From the NCBI RefSeq assembly GCF_006335015.1, contig NZ_VDGT01000014.1:62001-126000 (forward strand): a stretch of 64,000 bases of DNA. Direction: 5' to 3'. The position numbers and the translations under genes are program-made. This DNA is from Streptomyces sedi. GTDB lineage: Bacteria; Actinomycetota; Actinomycetes; Streptomycetales; Streptomycetaceae. A model generated the notes under the pieces. That model was given only the letters and a program-made list of their open reading frames with translations, made no database searches and was not told the origin of the DNA. Position 1 is the stretch's first letter, and each line of letters begins with the position of its first letter. Shown here one piece after another: positions 26,649-35,746 of the stretch.

Positions 26649-28097
26649 GTGAACAGAGGACCCAACACCAGGCTGGCGGACCTCTTCAGGCTCGCCGGGT
26701 GGTCCAAGGGGGAACTCGCGAGGCTGGTGAACCGGCAGGCGGCGGCCCAGGGCTTTCCGCAGCTGGCCACCGACACCTCGCGGGTGCGTCGGTGGATCGA
26801 CACCGGCGAGACCCCGCGCGACCCCGTTCCCGACGTGCTGGCGACGCTGTTCACCGAGCGACTCGGCCGTGTCGTGACCATCGAGGACCTCGGGTTGCGC
26901 AGGCCAGGGAACGGCGGACGACAGCCCACGCTCCACGGGCTTCCGTGGACCCCCTGGCGGACGGCCGCGGTCCTCACCGAATTCACGGGAATGGACCTCA
27001 TGCTGAACCGACGTGGCATGGTGGGCGCGGGAGCCGCGCTCGCCGCCGGCTCCGCACTCAGCGACGCCATGCACGACTGGCTCACCACCCCGGAGGGCGG
27101 GCCACGCCCGGGCCTCCCCGCCGGCGACCCCGGCCTCGACCGCTACGAGGCGGCCCCGGTCGGCTCCGAGGAGATCGAGGCGCTCGAACGCTCGGTCGAG
27201 GTGTTCCGCGCCTGGGACGCGGCGCGCGGCGGCGGGCTTCAACGCAAGGCCGTGGTGGGCCAACTCAACGAGGTGGGCGGGCTGTTGGCCTACCAGCACC
27301 CGGAGCACCTGCGCCGGCGGCTGTGGGGAGTGGCCGCCAACCTGGCGGTGCTCGCCGGCTGGATGTCCCACGACGTGGGTCTTGAGGCCACCGCGCAGAA
27401 GTACTTCGTGATAGCGGCGCACGCCGCCCGCGAGGGCGGCGACCAGCCGCGCGCCGGCGAGGCCCTGTCCAGGGCGGCGCGGCAGATGGTCCACCTGGGC
27501 CGGCCGGACGACGCCCTGGACCTGATGCGGCTGGCCAACGCGGGCGTCGGACGGGAGGCGCTGCCGCGCACCCGGGCGATGCTGCGCACCATCGAGGCGT
27601 GGGCGCACGCCTCGATGGGTCACGGCAAGGCGATGCGCCGCACGCTGGGCGAGGCGGAGGACCTGTTCGTCTCCGACCGGGGCGACGTGCCGCCGCCCAG
27701 CTGGATGCAGCTCTTCGACGAGGCGGACCTGCACGGGATGCAGGCCCTGGCCTACCGCACCCTCGCCGAGCACGACCCCTCGGCGGCGGCGCACGCCGAG
27801 CGGCACGCCAAGCAGGCGCTCGTCCTGCGCGGCGGCGAGCTGAAGCGGGCCAAGATCTTCGACCAGATCTCCCTGGCCTCCGCGTGCTTCATCGGCGACG
27901 ACCCCGAACAGGCCGACCGCTACGCCCGGTTGGCGCTGGCCTCGGTGTCGGACAACTCCTCGCACCGCACCTGGGACCGGCTGCGTGAGATGTACCGGCT
28001 GACCGGCTACTACGCCGGCTACGCCCGCATCGAGGAGTTGCGGGAGGAGCTGGCGGAGTCGCTGCCGCGCCAGGCCCCGCCCCCCCGCCTGGTGTAA
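26649..28097 (+). CDS. NsdA-like regulatory protein with N-terminal HTH and TPR region
   Basis: 482 residues from GTG at 26649, with GGGGG 6 bases upstream. The N-terminal 100 residues look like an HTH unit (LADLFRLAGWSKGELARLVN and TSRVRRWIDTGETPRDPVP). A short hydrophobic LNRRGMVGAGAALAAGSAL follows (about 118-136), then TPR-like helices (about 175-470). This arrangement and text resemble NsdA, a streptomycete regulator that represses sporulation and antibiotic production. I cannot tell orthologue from paralogue. A strong terminator follows. Confidence 0.75.
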   Translation: MNRGPNTRLADLFRLAGWSKGELARLVNRQAAAQGFPQLATDTSRVRRWIDTGETPRDPVPDVLATLFTERLGRVVTIEDLGLRRPGNGGRQPTLHGLPWTPWRTAAVLTEFTGMDLMLNRRGMVGAGAALAAGSALSDAMHDWLTTPEGGPRPGLPAGDPGLDRYEAAPVGSEEIEALERSVEVFRAWDAARGGGLQRKAVVGQLNEVGGLLAYQHPEHLRRRLWGVAANLAVLAGWMSHDVGLEATAQKYFVIAAHAAREGGDQPRAGEALSRAARQMVHLGRPDDALDLMRLANAGVGREALPRTRAMLRTIEAWAHASMGHGKAMRRTLGEAEDLFVSDRGDVPPPSWMQLFDEADLHGMQALAYRTLAEHDPSAAAHAERHAKQALVLRGGELKRAKIFDQISLASACFIGDDPEQADRYARLALASVSDNSSHRTWDRLREMYRLTGYYAGYARIEELREELAESLPRQAPPPRLV

Positions 28098-28113
28098 CGC
28101 CGGGTCGGGCGGG

Positions 28114-28154
28114 CCGGCCGCCGTTCCCTCGACCGGGGCGGGAACGGCGGCCGG
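28114..28154. terminator. perfect 15-base-pair hairpin, bidirectional terminator
   Basis: CCGGCCGCCGTTCCC (28114-28128) pairs perfectly with GGGAACGGCGGCCGG (28140-28154) over an 11-base loop, 16 bases after the regulator stop. It lies between convergent genes. Confidence 0.8.
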
Positions 28155-28233
28155 CGGCGCGCCCCCGCGGGCGATGCCGCTCGGCTCGGGACCGGCCCGC
28201 GAGAACGCCAGCGGCGGCGCGCCCCCGCGGGCG
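28152..28233. repeat. 22-base perfect direct repeat, 60 bases apart
   Basis: The sequence starting CGGCGGCGCGCCCCCGCGGG occurs at 28152-28173 and again at 28212-28233. The first copy overlaps the terminator arm; the second ends 9 bases before the phosphatase stop. Confidence 0.7.
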
Positions 28234-28241
28234 GGAGCCGT

Positions 28242-29621
28242 TCACCGCCCGACGCGGGCGACCAGCACGCAGGCGTCGTCGCCGCCGTCGCGCTCCTCGA
28301 CGATCAGCCGCAGGCACTCGGCCGCGCTGTCGGCGGCGCTCAGCCGGCCGGCCAGACCGATCAGCCGGTGGTCCCCGGCGTGGCCCGTCACTCCACGCGC
28401 CGGGATGTCCGAAAACAGACCATCAGTATGGAGCACCAGCACGTCCCCGGGCTGAAGCGGATCCGTGCGTTCCGTGTACGCCGTGTCCCCGACCGCGCCC
28501 AGCAGGGTGCCCGTCGGGCGCGGCAGCGCCCACCCCGTGCCGCCCCGGCACAGCAGCGGCGCCGGATGGCCGGCCTGCGCCCACACCAGGCTGCCGTCCC
28601 TCGGCTCGTAGCGGCAGCACAGCACGCTGGCGAGCACCGGGTGCGCCCCACGGTCCAGCAGCTGGTTGAGGTGGCCGAGCAGCGCGGCCGGCGACTGGCC
28701 GGCCAGCGCGATGCCCCGGATCGCGCCCAGCGCGGTCGCCGTGCCCGCCACGGCGGCCGGCCCGCGCCCCGCCAGGTCGCCGACGCTCAACAGGCTGGCC
28801 CCGCCCGGTAGTTCGAGCGAATCGCACCACTTTCCCGTCAGCGGCGCGCCGCGCCCCGCCGGCAGATAGCGGGCGGCCAGCTCCAGGCCGCCGGGCGCCG
28901 GCGGCGCCGCCCCCCGCGCCACCTCGGCCAGCGCGCGTTCCACCCCGCTGTCGGCGCCCTCCGCCGTTTCGGCCACGCCCCCGCCGCTGACCCGCGCCGG
29001 CGCCCGGCGCTGGCTGGGCACGGGGTGCCGCACCACCTCGACGTCCCTGATCATCGCCCAGAGCGCGACCGTGCCCCCGTCGTCGTCCAGCACCGGCTCC
29101 CCGGCCATCCGCACCGCGCGCAGCGAGCCGTCGGGCCGGGTGATCCGGAACTCGCAGTCCATCGGCCGGCCGTCCACCAGGCACCCGGTGACGGCGGCCG
29201 TCAGCGCCGGCTGGTCCTCCGGCGGCAGGAACGACGGCAGCTGGTCCAGCGAGAGCGGGCCCTCGCCAACCGCCCGCCCGAAGATCACGTACAGCTCGTC
29301 CGACCACACCGCGCCGTCCGTCAGCAGGTTCCACTCGGCGCTGCCCACCCGGGGCACCGGTGCCGCACCCACCGCGGGCCCCGGCGCGGTGCGCAGCTCG
29401 TGCAGCTGCTCTGCCACGTCGTCGAGCCAGCCGCCGACCAGCTCCCACGCCGCCCGGCGCACCGGTTCCCCGGCCGTGGCGCGCGGGTCGGCGCGGCGTG
29501 CGGCGTCGAGATCGTCCCGCAGCCGGCGGGTGCGGACCACCAGCTCGTCGAGGGAAGGCCCCGCGGGGTGCTTCGCCAACGGCGGCGTGATCGGTGGCTT
29601 GGGGTTCTGGGAGGAGAGCAT
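28242..29621 (-). CDS. PAS domain PP2C-type (SpoIIE-like) protein phosphatase
   Basis: 459 residues, ATG at 29621 with GAGG 6 bases upstream. The N-terminal helical part (about 1-90) is followed by a PAS-like domain (about 90-195, WSDELYVIFGRAVGEG and then CEFRITRPDGSLRAVRMAGEP). The PP2C/SpoIIE domain spans about 250-459, with metal-site Asp residues in LSVGDLAGRG, VLHTDGLFSDI and GGDDACVLVARV. Such proteins dephosphorylate anti-anti-sigma factors. No sigma-factor partner genes are adjacent. Divergent from the HEAT-repeat gene. Confidence 0.88.
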   Translation of the reverse strand: MLSSQNPKPPITPPLAKHPAGPSLDELVVRTRRLRDDLDAARRADPRATAGEPVRRAAWELVGGWLDDVAEQLHELRTAPGPAVGAAPVPRVGSAEWNLLTDGAVWSDELYVIFGRAVGEGPLSLDQLPSFLPPEDQPALTAAVTGCLVDGRPMDCEFRITRPDGSLRAVRMAGEPVLDDDGGTVALWAMIRDVEVVRHPVPSQRRAPARVSGGGVAETAEGADSGVERALAEVARGAAPPAPGGLELAARYLPAGRGAPLTGKWCDSLELPGGASLLSVGDLAGRGPAAVAGTATALGAIRGIALAGQSPAALLGHLNQLLDRGAHPVLASVLCCRYEPRDGSLVWAQAGHPAPLLCRGGTGWALPRPTGTLLGAVGDTAYTERTDPLQPGDVLVLHTDGLFSDIPARGVTGHAGDHRLIGLAGRLSAADSAAECLRLIVEERDGGDDACVLVARVGR

Positions 29622-29847
29622 GGCTGACCTCGAAACGGCGAGTCGGGCCTGACGGCCGGAGCGGTCGGCGCGGACGACTCCAGACTGTTGCACAGCCCTA
29701 CCCGCTCCGTAAGAGATTCAGCCGCCGCACGGGGCGCGCACGGTGGCACGCCGGGTGTAGAACTCCTCGGGACGGCAAGGAGCCGTCTCGGGACATCCCA
29801 CCGAAATCCCGTTGCCACCGACACCGACGCACCGGATGCTGACTCAT

Positions 29848-31269
29848 ATGTTCGCCAGTCCGACCGAAACCGACATAGCGCCCAGCGGGACCCTCCTGGG
29901 CCTCCTCCAGCGGGGGCGCGGTGACGGGTGGCTGCACGCCCTGGCCGCTCCCAGGTCCGAGGCGGTGGCCGCGCTGGAGCACTGCGTGCTCCACGACCCC
30001 CGCGCCGACTGGCAGCTGGAGCGCCGTTCCCTCTACTACGCGCGGCTCTACCTGGAGCTGGGCGCCGACCTGTGGCCGCTCACCGACCACCTCTTCCACG
30101 CCGACGACGCCACCGGTGGCGAGGAACGCACCGGACTCGCCCTCTCCGTCCTCGGCCACCTCGCCACCTACGGCCGCGGCCACGCCCTGCGGCTGCTGCG
30201 CGGCTACGCCGTGCGCGGCGCCAACTGGCGGTGGGCCCTCGACGAGTTGGCCGTCCGCGACAGCGACGCCGGCCTGCGCGGCCTGGGCCCGCGCATCCTG
30301 GAGCGCTTCCCGCGCACCACCGAGGGCGAGGACGCGCTGGCCGCCGCCGTCCGCGACTCGTTCGAGCCACGCCCCTGGCGGATCTGGGCCGAGGACCCCG
30401 AGCGCCCCGCCCAACGGAAACGCCTGACCGCCGCGCTGGAGCGCGGCGACTTCGACCGCTGGCAGCGCCAGCTCCGCCCCTCAGGACCCCGCCCCGGCTG
30501 GAGCGTCGCCTCCGTCCTCGACTGGGCCAGGGACGGCCACGAGCAGACCCCGCCGCAGTGGCGCGAGGCGCCGGCCGCCCGCTGCCTGGCCGCCGTGGCC
30601 GGCCCCGAGGACCGTCCCGCGCTGCTGGCCGCCGCCGGCGGCGGCCACCCCGCCCCCCGCGCCGCCGCGCTGCGCCACCTCGCCGACCGGGACGACGCCA
30701 GGGCCCTCGACCTCATAGAGGCGGCCACCGGGGCCGCCCATCCGCAGTTGCGCAGGGCCGCGCTCACCGCGTTCTCCCGCATGGCCGGGCCCCGCGTGCT
30801 CGACCGGGCCAGGACGTGGGCGGTCCGCGGCGACGAGCTGGGCACCACGGCGGCTGCGCTGCTGGCACGGCGCGGCACCACCACCGACGCGCCGCGCGTG
30901 CTGGCCGCACTCCACCGGGCGGTGCGGGCGCCCGGCGCCGAGGGCCGGGAGCTGGGCCCACTGGTGGAGGGCGTCGGCCGGCTGTGCGTGACCGCGGCCG
31001 TTCCCGTGCTGCGCCACCTGTACCGCGAGACGCCCTCCTCGCAGTTGCGCGGCCACGCGGCGCGCGCGCTGGCCGCGACCGACCCCGGCTTCGCGCACGG
31101 TCTCGCCGTCGAGTGCCTGTGGGACTGCGAGGAGGAGACCCGCCAGTTGGGCGCGGAGTCCGTGCCGACGGGCGACGCGCGGGTGCTGGAACGGATGCGC
31201 AGCCTCGCCAGCGATCCGGCCGAACAGGCGGGCGTGGTCAGCGCGGTGCGCTGCCGCCTGGCTCTTTGA
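29848..31269 (+). CDS. HEAT-repeat protein
   Basis: 473 residues, ATG at 29848; an ATG 12 bases earlier is possible and no strong ribosome site decides. The N-terminal text APSGTLLGLLQRGRGDGWLH is one I associate with a conserved streptomycete protein. The second half has alpha-helical HEAT-type repeats with Ala/Leu/Arg periodicity (about 250-470). No catalytic motif or membrane segment. HEAT proteins act as scaffolds; the partner is unknown. The PAS-phosphatase gene is divergent, 226 bases away. Confidence 0.8.
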   Translation: MFASPTETDIAPSGTLLGLLQRGRGDGWLHALAAPRSEAVAALEHCVLHDPRADWQLERRSLYYARLYLELGADLWPLTDHLFHADDATGGEERTGLALSVLGHLATYGRGHALRLLRGYAVRGANWRWALDELAVRDSDAGLRGLGPRILERFPRTTEGEDALAAAVRDSFEPRPWRIWAEDPERPAQRKRLTAALERGDFDRWQRQLRPSGPRPGWSVASVLDWARDGHEQTPPQWREAPAARCLAAVAGPEDRPALLAAAGGGHPAPRAAALRHLADRDDARALDLIEAATGAAHPQLRRAALTAFSRMAGPRVLDRARTWAVRGDELGTTAAALLARRGTTTDAPRVLAALHRAVRAPGAEGRELGPLVEGVGRLCVTAAVPVLRHLYRETPSSQLRGHAARALAATDPGFAHGLAVECLWDCEEETRQLGAESVPTGDARVLERMRSLASDPAEQAGVVSAVRCRLAL

Positions 31270-31343
31270 CGGGGGGCGACTTGACGGGGGGCGACTACTC
31301 GCCGTTCCGGTGCGGGGGCGTGGTCGTCTGCGGGTCGTCGCTC

Positions 31344-31409
31344 ATGCACCGCGCGGTTCCTCGCGCCCCTCAAGCCGCCCACCGACGTGCTGGGGGCGCG
31401 GGGAACCAC
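31344..31409. repeat. inverted pair of the dispersed palindromic element
   Basis: A minus-oriented copy at about 31344-31370 and a shortened plus-oriented copy at about 31390-31409 (GGGGGCGCGGGGAACC) lie in the 174-base gap after the HEAT gene. They can pair with each other and may act as a terminator. Confidence 0.7.
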
Positions 31410-31443
31410 CCACCGGGGCGGCCCGCTGGGGCAGGATGGGGTG

Positions 31444-34400
31444 ATGGACGGGCGTTGGGAGTTCTGGATCGACCGGGGTGGCACCTTCACGGACGTCGTC
31501 GGGCGCCGCCCCGACGGGCGGCTGGTCACCGACAAGCTGCTCTCGCACGCCCCGGAGCGCTACCGGGACGCCGCCGTCGCCGGCATCCGCCGGATGCTGG
31601 GGCTGGCCGACGGCGAGCCCGTGCCGGCCGAGCGGGTCGAGATCGTGAAGATGGGCACCACCGTCGCCACCAACGCCCTGCTGGAGCGCCGGGGCGAGCC
31701 CACCGTGCTGGTCACCACCGCCGGCTTCCGCGACGCGCTGCGCATCGCCTACCAGAACCGGCCGCATCTCTTCGACCGCCACATCCGGCTGCCCGAGGCG
31801 CTCTACGACCGGGTGATCGAGGTGCCCGAGCGGCTCGCCGCCGACGGCGCCGTCGTCCGGCCGCTGGCGGCCGAGCCGGTCGCCGAGGCGCTGCGCGCCG
31901 CCCGCGCCGAGGGTTTCCGGGCGGCGGCCGTGGTGCTGATGCACGGCTACCGCCATCCCGCGCACGAGCTGGCCGTCGGCGCGCTGGCGAGGGAGGCGGG
32001 GTTCACGCAGGTCAGCTGCTCGCACGAGGTCAGCCCGTTGATCAAGCTGGTCTCCCGTGGCGACACCACGGTCGTCGACGCCTATCTCTCCCCGGTGCTG
32101 CGCCGCTATGTCGAGCGGGTCGCCGACGAACTGCGCGGCGTGCGGCTGCTGTTCATGCAGTCCGGCGGCGGGCTGCGGGAGGCGGGGCACTTCCGGGGGC
32201 GGGACGCGGTGCTCTCCGGGCCGGCCGGCGGGGTCGTCGGGATGGCGCGGTCCTGCGCCGAGGCCGGCCACCACCGGGTGATCGGCTTCGACATGGGCGG
32301 CACCTCGACGGACGTCTCGCACTACGCCGGCGCCCTGGAACGGGTGTGGGGCACCGAGGTCGCAGGGGTGCGGATGCGCGCGCCGATGATGGACATCCAC
32401 ACGGTCGCCGCCGGCGGCGGCTCCCTGCTGCGGTTCGACGGCGCCCGTTACCGCGTGGGCCCCGACTCCGCCGGCGCCCATCCGGGCCCGGCCTGCTACC
32501 GGCGCGGCGGGCCGCTGGCCGTCACCGACGCGCAGGTGATGCTCGGACGTGTCCAACCCGACCACTTCCCCCGGGTCTTCGGCCCCGACGGCGACCAGCC
32601 GCTGGACGAGGAGGTGGTCGTTGAACGGTTCACCGCGCTGGCCCGCGAGATCGCCGAGGCCACGGGCGACGACCGGGGACCCGAGGAGGTCGCCGAGGGG
32701 TTCCTGGATATCGCGGTCCTCGACATGGCGGGCGCCGTCAAGAAGATCTCCGTGCAGCGCGGCCACGACGTGACCCGTTACGCGCTGGCCAGCTTCGGTG
32801 GCGCCGGCGGTCAGCACGCCTGCCGGGTCGCCGACGCGCTGGGCGTGGAGACGGTCGTGGTGCCGCCGCTGGCCGGGGTGCTCTCGGCCTACGGCATCGG
32901 CGTCGCGGACGCCACCGCGCTGCGGGAGCGCTCGGTGGAGAGCGAGCTGACGGACGCCGGGATCGCCGAGGTGGCCCGCGCCGCCGAGGAGCTGACCGCC
33001 GAGGCCGTCGCCGCGCTGCGCGCCGACGGCGTGCCGGCGGACGCCGTGCGGCACTCCGTCCGCCTCCATCTGCGGTACGCGGGAACGGACGCGGCGCTGC
33101 CGGTGGCGTGGGCCGAACCGGCGGCGATGGCCGCCGAGTTCGCCGCGCTGCACACCGCCCGCTACGGCTTCACCATGGACAAGCCGCTGGTCGCCGCCGT
33201 CGTCGCCGTGGAGGCGGTCGGCGCGGCCGGCGGCCACCTCGGCCGCCCCGCGCTGCCGCCGGCCGGCTCCGGCGAGCCGGAGCCCGCGACCACCGTGGAG
33301 ATGTGGACCGAGGGCGCCCGGCGGCGGGTGCCGCTCCACCGGCGCTCCGCGCTGCGCCCCGGCGAGTCCGTCACGGGCCCGGCGATCGTCGCCGAGGACG
33401 ACGCCACCACCGTCGTGGAGCCCGGCTGGCGCGCCCGCGTCGGCGAGCTGGGCCATCTGCTGCTGGACCGGGTCGCCCCCCGGCGCCGCGCCGTCGCCGT
33501 CGGCACCGACGTCGACCCGGTGCGGCTTGAGGTCTTCAACAACCTCTTCATGTCCATCGCCGAACAGATGGGCGTGGCGCTGGAGAACACCGCGCACTCC
33601 GTCAACATCAAGGAGCGCCTCGACTTCTCCTGCGCCCTCTTCGACGCGGAGGGCAACCTCGTCGCCAACGCCCCGCACATCCCCGTCCACCTCGGCTCGA
33701 TGGGCGAGGCCGTCAAGGAGGTGCTGCGCCGCCGCGCGGGCGCGCTGCGCGCCGGCGACGTGATCGCCGTCAACGACCCGTTCCACGGCGGCACCCATCT
33801 GCCGGACGTCACCGTGGTCACCCCCGTCTTCGACGGCGACCGGCTGCTGTTCCTGGTCGCCTCCCGGGGCCACCACGCCGAGATCGGCGGCATCACCCCC
33901 GGCTCGATGCCCGCGTTCAGCCGCACCGTCGACGAGGAGGGCGTGCTCTTCGACAACTGGCTGCTGGTCGGCGGCGGCCGGCTGCGGGAGGCCGAGACCC
34001 GCGCGCTGCTGACCTCCGCCCCCCACCCCTCGCGCGGCGTGGAGGCCAACCTGGCCGACCTGCGCGCCCAGATCGCGGCCAACGAGCGGGGCATCGCCGA
34101 ACTCCGCGCGGTCATCGACCAGTTCGGCCTCGACGTCGTGCACGCCTACATGGGGCACGTCCGGGACAACGCGGAGGAGGCGGTGCGCCGGATCATCGCC
34201 ACGCTGCGGGACGGCCGCTCCCGTTACGAGACCGACGCCGGCGCCCACATCGAGGTCGCCGTCACCGTGGACCGCGCCGCGCGCCGCGCCGTGATCGACT
34301 TCGCCGGCACCTCCCCGCAGCAGCCGGGCAACACCAACGCGCCCCGCGCGGTCGTGCTGGCCGCCGTGCTGTACGTCTTCCGCACCCTGGTCGCCGACGA

Positions 34401-35034
34401 CATCCCGCTCAACAGCGGCTGCCTGGTGCCGGTCGAGGTCCGCGTCCCGCCGGGGTCGATGCTCGACCCGCGCCACCCGGCGGCGACCGTCGCCGGCAAC
34501 GTGGAGACCTCCCAGGCCGTCACCGGCGCCCTCTACGCGGCGCTCGGCGTCCAGGCGGAGGGCTCGGGCACGATGAACAACGTCACCTTCGGCAACGAAC
34601 GGGCCCAGTACTACGAGACGTTGGCCAGCGGCTCCGGCGCGGGCGACGGCTTCCCCGGCGCCGACGCGGTGCAGACCCACATGACCAACTCCCGGCTGAC
34701 CGACCCCGAGGTGCTGGAGTGGCGCTACCCGGTGCGGGTGGAGGAGTTCCGCGTCCGGGACGGCAGCGGCGGCGCCGGGCGCTGGCGGGGCGGCGAGGGC
34801 GTCGTCCGCCGGCTGGCGTTCCTGGAGCCCATGACGGTGGCGCTGCTGACCGGCCACCGCCGCGTCCCGCCCTACGGCATGGCGGGCGGCGCCCCCGGCG
34901 CCCTCGGGCGCAACGCGGTCGAACGCGCCGACGGCACCGTCACCGACCTCGCCGGCAGCGACAGCGTCGACGTCGGCCCCGGCGACGTGCTGCGCGTGGA
35001 GACGCCGGGCGGCGGCGGGTACGGGGCGCCCTGA
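31444..35034 (+). CDS. hydantoinase B/oxoprolinase family protein, fused HyuA-HyuB (5-oxoprolinase type)
   Basis: 1196 residues, ATG at 31444 (GTG at 31441 is adjacent). About 1-685 is the HyuA half with ASKHA-type features (WIDRGGTFTDVVGR; FDMGGTSTDVSHYAG). About 690-1196 is the HyuB half (VRLEVFNNLFMSIAEQMG; NDPFHGGTHLPDVT; GGGGYG near the end). Full-length ATP-dependent 5-oxoprolinases, which open 5-oxoproline to glutamate, have this size and order. It could also be a hydantoin or other lactam hydrolase. Monocistronic; its 3' end faces the next gene only 10 bases away. Confidence 0.92.
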   Translation: MDGRWEFWIDRGGTFTDVVGRRPDGRLVTDKLLSHAPERYRDAAVAGIRRMLGLADGEPVPAERVEIVKMGTTVATNALLERRGEPTVLVTTAGFRDALRIAYQNRPHLFDRHIRLPEALYDRVIEVPERLAADGAVVRPLAAEPVAEALRAARAEGFRAAAVVLMHGYRHPAHELAVGALAREAGFTQVSCSHEVSPLIKLVSRGDTTVVDAYLSPVLRRYVERVADELRGVRLLFMQSGGGLREAGHFRGRDAVLSGPAGGVVGMARSCAEAGHHRVIGFDMGGTSTDVSHYAGALERVWGTEVAGVRMRAPMMDIHTVAAGGGSLLRFDGARYRVGPDSAGAHPGPACYRRGGPLAVTDAQVMLGRVQPDHFPRVFGPDGDQPLDEEVVVERFTALAREIAEATGDDRGPEEVAEGFLDIAVLDMAGAVKKISVQRGHDVTRYALASFGGAGGQHACRVADALGVETVVVPPLAGVLSAYGIGVADATALRERSVESELTDAGIAEVARAAEELTAEAVAALRADGVPADAVRHSVRLHLRYAGTDAALPVAWAEPAAMAAEFAALHTARYGFTMDKPLVAAVVAVEAVGAAGGHLGRPALPPAGSGEPEPATTVEMWTEGARRRVPLHRRSALRPGESVTGPAIVAEDDATTVVEPGWRARVGELGHLLLDRVAPRRRAVAVGTDVDPVRLEVFNNLFMSIAEQMGVALENTAHSVNIKERLDFSCALFDAEGNLVANAPHIPVHLGSMGEAVKEVLRRRAGALRAGDVIAVNDPFHGGTHLPDVTVVTPVFDGDRLLFLVASRGHHAEIGGITPGSMPAFSRTVDEEGVLFDNWLLVGGGRLREAETRALLTSAPHPSRGVEANLADLRAQIAANERGIAELRAVIDQFGLDVVHAYMGHVRDNAEEAVRRIIATLRDGRSRYETDAGAHIEVAVTVDRAARRAVIDFAGTSPQQPGNTNAPRAVVLAAVLYVFRTLVADDIPLNSGCLVPVEVRVPPGSMLDPRHPAATVAGNVETSQAVTGALYAALGVQAEGSGTMNNVTFGNERAQYYETLASGSGAGDGFPGADAVQTHMTNSRLTDPEVLEWRYPVRVEEFRVRDGSGGAGRWRGGEGVVRRLAFLEPMTVALLTGHRRVPPYGMAGGAPGALGRNAVERADGTVTDLAGSDSVDVGPGDVLRVETPGGGGYGAP

Positions 35035-35044
35035 CGGCGCGCGC

Positions 35045-35500
35045 TCACCGCCCGGCGGCGGCGTGCGGCGCGAACAGGTCGAGCAGCCGCACCCGCGCCG
35101 CCTGCACCCGGTGCGCCAGGATCTCCGTGATCACCCGCAGCAGCGCGTAGCCGAACTCCGGGTCGCTCTCGCAGCGCGCCTGCACCTGGGAGCCCTGCCA
35201 TTCGTAGGCCCGCACCGGGCTCAGCGCCTCGGCGCCGAAGTCCCACTGGAACGGCGGAAAGAGCCAGGACCAGCCCAGCAGGTCGCCCGACTCCAGCGAG
35301 GAGACCACCGTGGGCCGGGGGCCGCCCAGCCGCAGATCGAGCGTCACCGTGCCCGAACGGACGATCCAGAACCGGTCGGCGGTGCCGCGTTCCTCGAAGA
35401 TCCGCCGCCCCTGCTCGAAGGAGACCTCACTCGCCAGGCCCATCAGCGTGTCCCTGTGCTCCGGTGGCAAAACCCGCAGCAGGCGCCGTGGAGCGGTCAT
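35045..35500 (-). CDS. stand-alone cyclic-nucleotide-binding domain protein
   Basis: 151 residues, ATG at 35500 with a perfect AAGGAGG. It is one CNBD beta-roll (IFEERGTADRFWIVRSGTVTLDL; ESGDLLGWSWLFPP) with C-terminal helices but no helix-turn-helix, so it is not a Crp-type DNA-binding regulator. The phosphate-binding cassette is altered: GDLLGWSWLFPPFQWDF lacks the usual Glu and Arg. Divergent from the multidomain phosphatase gene, with which it may work. Confidence 0.85.
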   Translation of the reverse strand: MTAPRRLLRVLPPEHRDTLMGLASEVSFEQGRRIFEERGTADRFWIVRSGTVTLDLRLGGPRPTVVSSLESGDLLGWSWLFPPFQWDFGAEALSPVRAYEWQGSQVQARCESDPEFGYALLRVITEILAHRVQAARVRLLDLFAPHAAAGR

Positions 35501-35746
35501 CGCCGCCTCCTTCCCCGCCCGGACCCGGCCGGGCCGCGCCGTCGACTCGCCCGCCCCCGCCGTTCGGGGGCCGTCCCCCCATTGCACTCCCGTCCCGGCG
35601 CGCCCGCATCCCCGCTCCGGGCCGTTCGCATCCCTCCTCCCGGGTCGCACCGGCTGGGACCCGGTCGGACCGGAGAAGTCGCCGGTCCCGGCGGTGTCCG
35701 CGACAGTGGGGGAGAGGGCTGCGTCCCGCGGACCCGAGGGAGGAAC

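Noticed and set aside
31342..34857. Minus-strand frame of about 1171 codons opposite the oxoprolinase gene
   Set aside because: Antisense shadow of a gene with clear HyuA and HyuB motifs; low-complexity translation with no recognisable domain.
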